NCBI GenBank assembly: GCA_963698165.1
Contig: CAVOPT010000007.1
Span: 620,001-684,000, forward strand
Source: JAAYUJ01 sp963698165
GTDB taxonomy: Bacteria; Desulfobacterota; Syntrophobacteria; Syntrophobacterales; Syntrophobacteraceae
DNA: 64,000 nucleotides
Reading direction: 5' to 3'
The position numbers and the translations under genes were made by a program. A model generated the notes under the pieces. The model worked only from the letters and a program-made list of their open reading frames with translations. It was not told the origin of the DNA and did no database searches. How positions within the stretch are numbered: the first letter of the stretch is position 1; each line of letters starts with the position of its first letter. Below are positions 62,806 to 64,000 of the stretch, in pieces.

Positions 62806-63438
62806 CAGGCAGAGGATGCTTGGACTACTTGTTGGCGCAGGGAAGCGCCGGGGCGCCTGTTTGCAGCGAGCCCCGCTCTCTCCCTGGTATCTCCCTGCGC
62901 CGTATTGGCATTTCACACTCCTGCTTCGCCAATTGAACACTCCTTCTCTTCAGAAAAGTCTTTTTCGAAAGCCACCATTGTATTCATGCGGGTCTAGAGC
63001 CCTAAAGGGGTACTCCACTGTCAAAAATAAGTCTGACATACTCGGGAGGGTCTCAAGTCGCCAAGGGCACTGGGGTAACCATTGGCCATGGGTTTTGTGC
63101 GGATTTCGTCGCCGGACATTGGATCCGGCAAAGGGTTCACATGAGGAAAAGCGCAAATCGTGCTGAGAATCCCTAAAAGAAGTCGGGGCCCTCCTTTTCA
63201 AAGGGGTCAAGGAGTCCTTATACTTATTTGGTGTTTAAAAAATCAACTCATTATATTGGCTAATGATATTCCAGATCCAGCATCCATGACCTCGTGGATT
63301 ACTGCGAAGCATGAGAGTGATACCGTCATTTATGGCTCGCTTGTTCCTCAGGCGCAAGGTTGGGTAGGACCGGCATTTTAATCAGAGTTTACCGCGTCGA
63401 TTTCTAAACCGGTGGATGTTTTGAATGGAATTTCAGCC
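62806..63438. other. Intergenic region, no gene seen
   Basis: These 630 bp hold no ORF with family resemblance or a ribosome-binding site. The base composition turns more AT-rich after 63180. The start of the ADP-ribosylglycohydrolase follows. Confidence 0.4.
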
Positions 63439-64000
63439 ATGAAGAAACCTATCGAAACACTTTCAGAAAAGCGTTCTGACCATTCCGGGCATGGATCATC
63501 ACCATCACGCTGCCGCGCGGCCCTCTATGGTCTTTTTATCGGCGACGCGCTGGCAATGCCTGTCCACTGGTACTATGACAGGTCCGCCCTGGTGCGGGAC
63601 TATGGACTTGTGACAGACTACCTCGATCCTCGGAATCCACACCCGGACAGCATTCTGTGGCGCTCCTCCTACCAATCGCCAAACGAAAAGGGGGATATCC
63701 TCCACGAGCAAGCACAATATTGGGGACGCCGGGGGGTTCATTACCATCAATTCCTGAAGGCAGGGGAAAACACTTTGAATCTTCGCCTGTGTGCTTTGCT
63801 CATTGGGTCTTTGAATGAGCAGGGTCGCTATAACCCCGATGACTACCTGCAAAAATATATCGATTTCATGACCACCCCAGGCAGGCATCGGGACACCTAC
63901 ATCGAGGAATGCCATCGGAATTTCTTCAGCCGTTACGCACGCGGTGTGCCTTTACGAAAGTGCGGCGTTGAAGAAAAGCACATTGCAGGACTGGTGGGAA
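63439..64000 (+). CDS. ADP-ribosylglycohydrolase family protein (3' end outside window)
   Basis: I read this frame by hand: ATG 63439 opens 187 codons that run off the window without a stop. The N-terminal RAALYGLFIGDALAMPVHWYY is the DraG/ADP-ribosylglycohydrolase start (GDALgxPvew). Further on HYHQFLKAGENTLNLRLC and a helical region follow. The family removes ADP-ribose from proteins or nucleic acids, using two Mg ions; the remaining metal-ligand Asp motifs would lie beyond the edge. A weak GGAA precedes the ATG. Confidence 0.75.
   Translation, partial: MKKPIETLSEKRSDHSGHGSSPSRCRAALYGLFIGDALAMPVHWYYDRSALVRDYGLVTDYLDPRNPHPDSILWRSSYQSPNEKGDILHEQAQYWGRRGVHYHQFLKAGENTLNLRLCALLIGSLNEQGRYNPDDYLQKYIDFMTTPGRHRDTYIEECHRNFFSRYARGVPLRKCGVEEKHIAGLVG

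Overview
The window looks like chromosomal DNA of a GC-rich anaerobic bacterium of the Desulfobacterota (former Deltaproteobacteria), plausibly a Syntrophobacter-like syntroph or sulfate reducer. The grounds are gene order (holB-ricT-metG and def-fmt-DUF116-rsmB), a class I iron-sulfur fumarase, sigma-54 enhancer-binding regulation, ferredoxin-dependent indolepyruvate oxidoreductase with a phenylacetate-CoA ligase, and many dispersed palindromic intergenic repeats. The species assignment is inference.

Layout. 1-10.8 kb is housekeeping: a DUF4126 membrane protein (cut by the window edge), a YhaM-like exonuclease, holB, ricT, metG, two small membrane proteins, then rsmB/DUF116/fmt/def on the minus strand. 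11-15.2 kb holds a cupin, a broken methyltransferase, a sigma-54 regulator with a Cys-rich partner, and an unknown gene. 15.9-25.4 kb is a striking secretion-linked metal/redox cluster: a 1693-residue multicopper oxidase of the MofA/MnxG type, a YVTN beta-propeller protein, and a cytochrome c fused to a Liv-type periplasmic binding protein. 25.6-31.3 kb holds fumarase and a small sulfur-transfer/Fe-S operon (HTH regulator, TusA-like, NifS-like, IscU-like) in which the NifS-like protein lacks its PLP lysine.

31.7-39.9 kb is an accessory, defence-like island. A DUF4062-SIR2 protein overlaps by 4 nt a nSTAND-TM-WD40 protein. Beside them lie a DUF4231 two-TM protein preceded by the orphan tail of a lost WD40 protein, a nucleotidyltransferase with a small overlapping partner, a Uma2 nuclease and a MITE-like element. 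40-43.7 kb is a sensor-kinase pseudogene with several disabling changes. 43.9-47.4 kb has membrane/envelope genes of unknown role. tRNA-Leu(TAA) lies at 48.1 kb.

48.3-58.6 kb is one catabolic block: a possible attenuator with a Tyr-rich leader ORF, a Liv-type ABC transporter (SBP, two permeases, two ATPases), a PaaK-like ligase and iorAB. It suggests uptake of an aromatic or branched amino acid and oxidation of its 2-oxoacid to an acyl/aryl-CoA. After it come a minus-strand TIR-TM-WD40 protein with 15 near-identical repeats, relics of an iorB-like gene and of cydB, and the start of an ADP-ribosylglycohydrolase.

The strongest candidate for an undescribed system is the SIR2 / STAND-WD40 pair with its neighbours. 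The copper-oxidase cluster, the lysine-less NifS operon and the attenuator follow.
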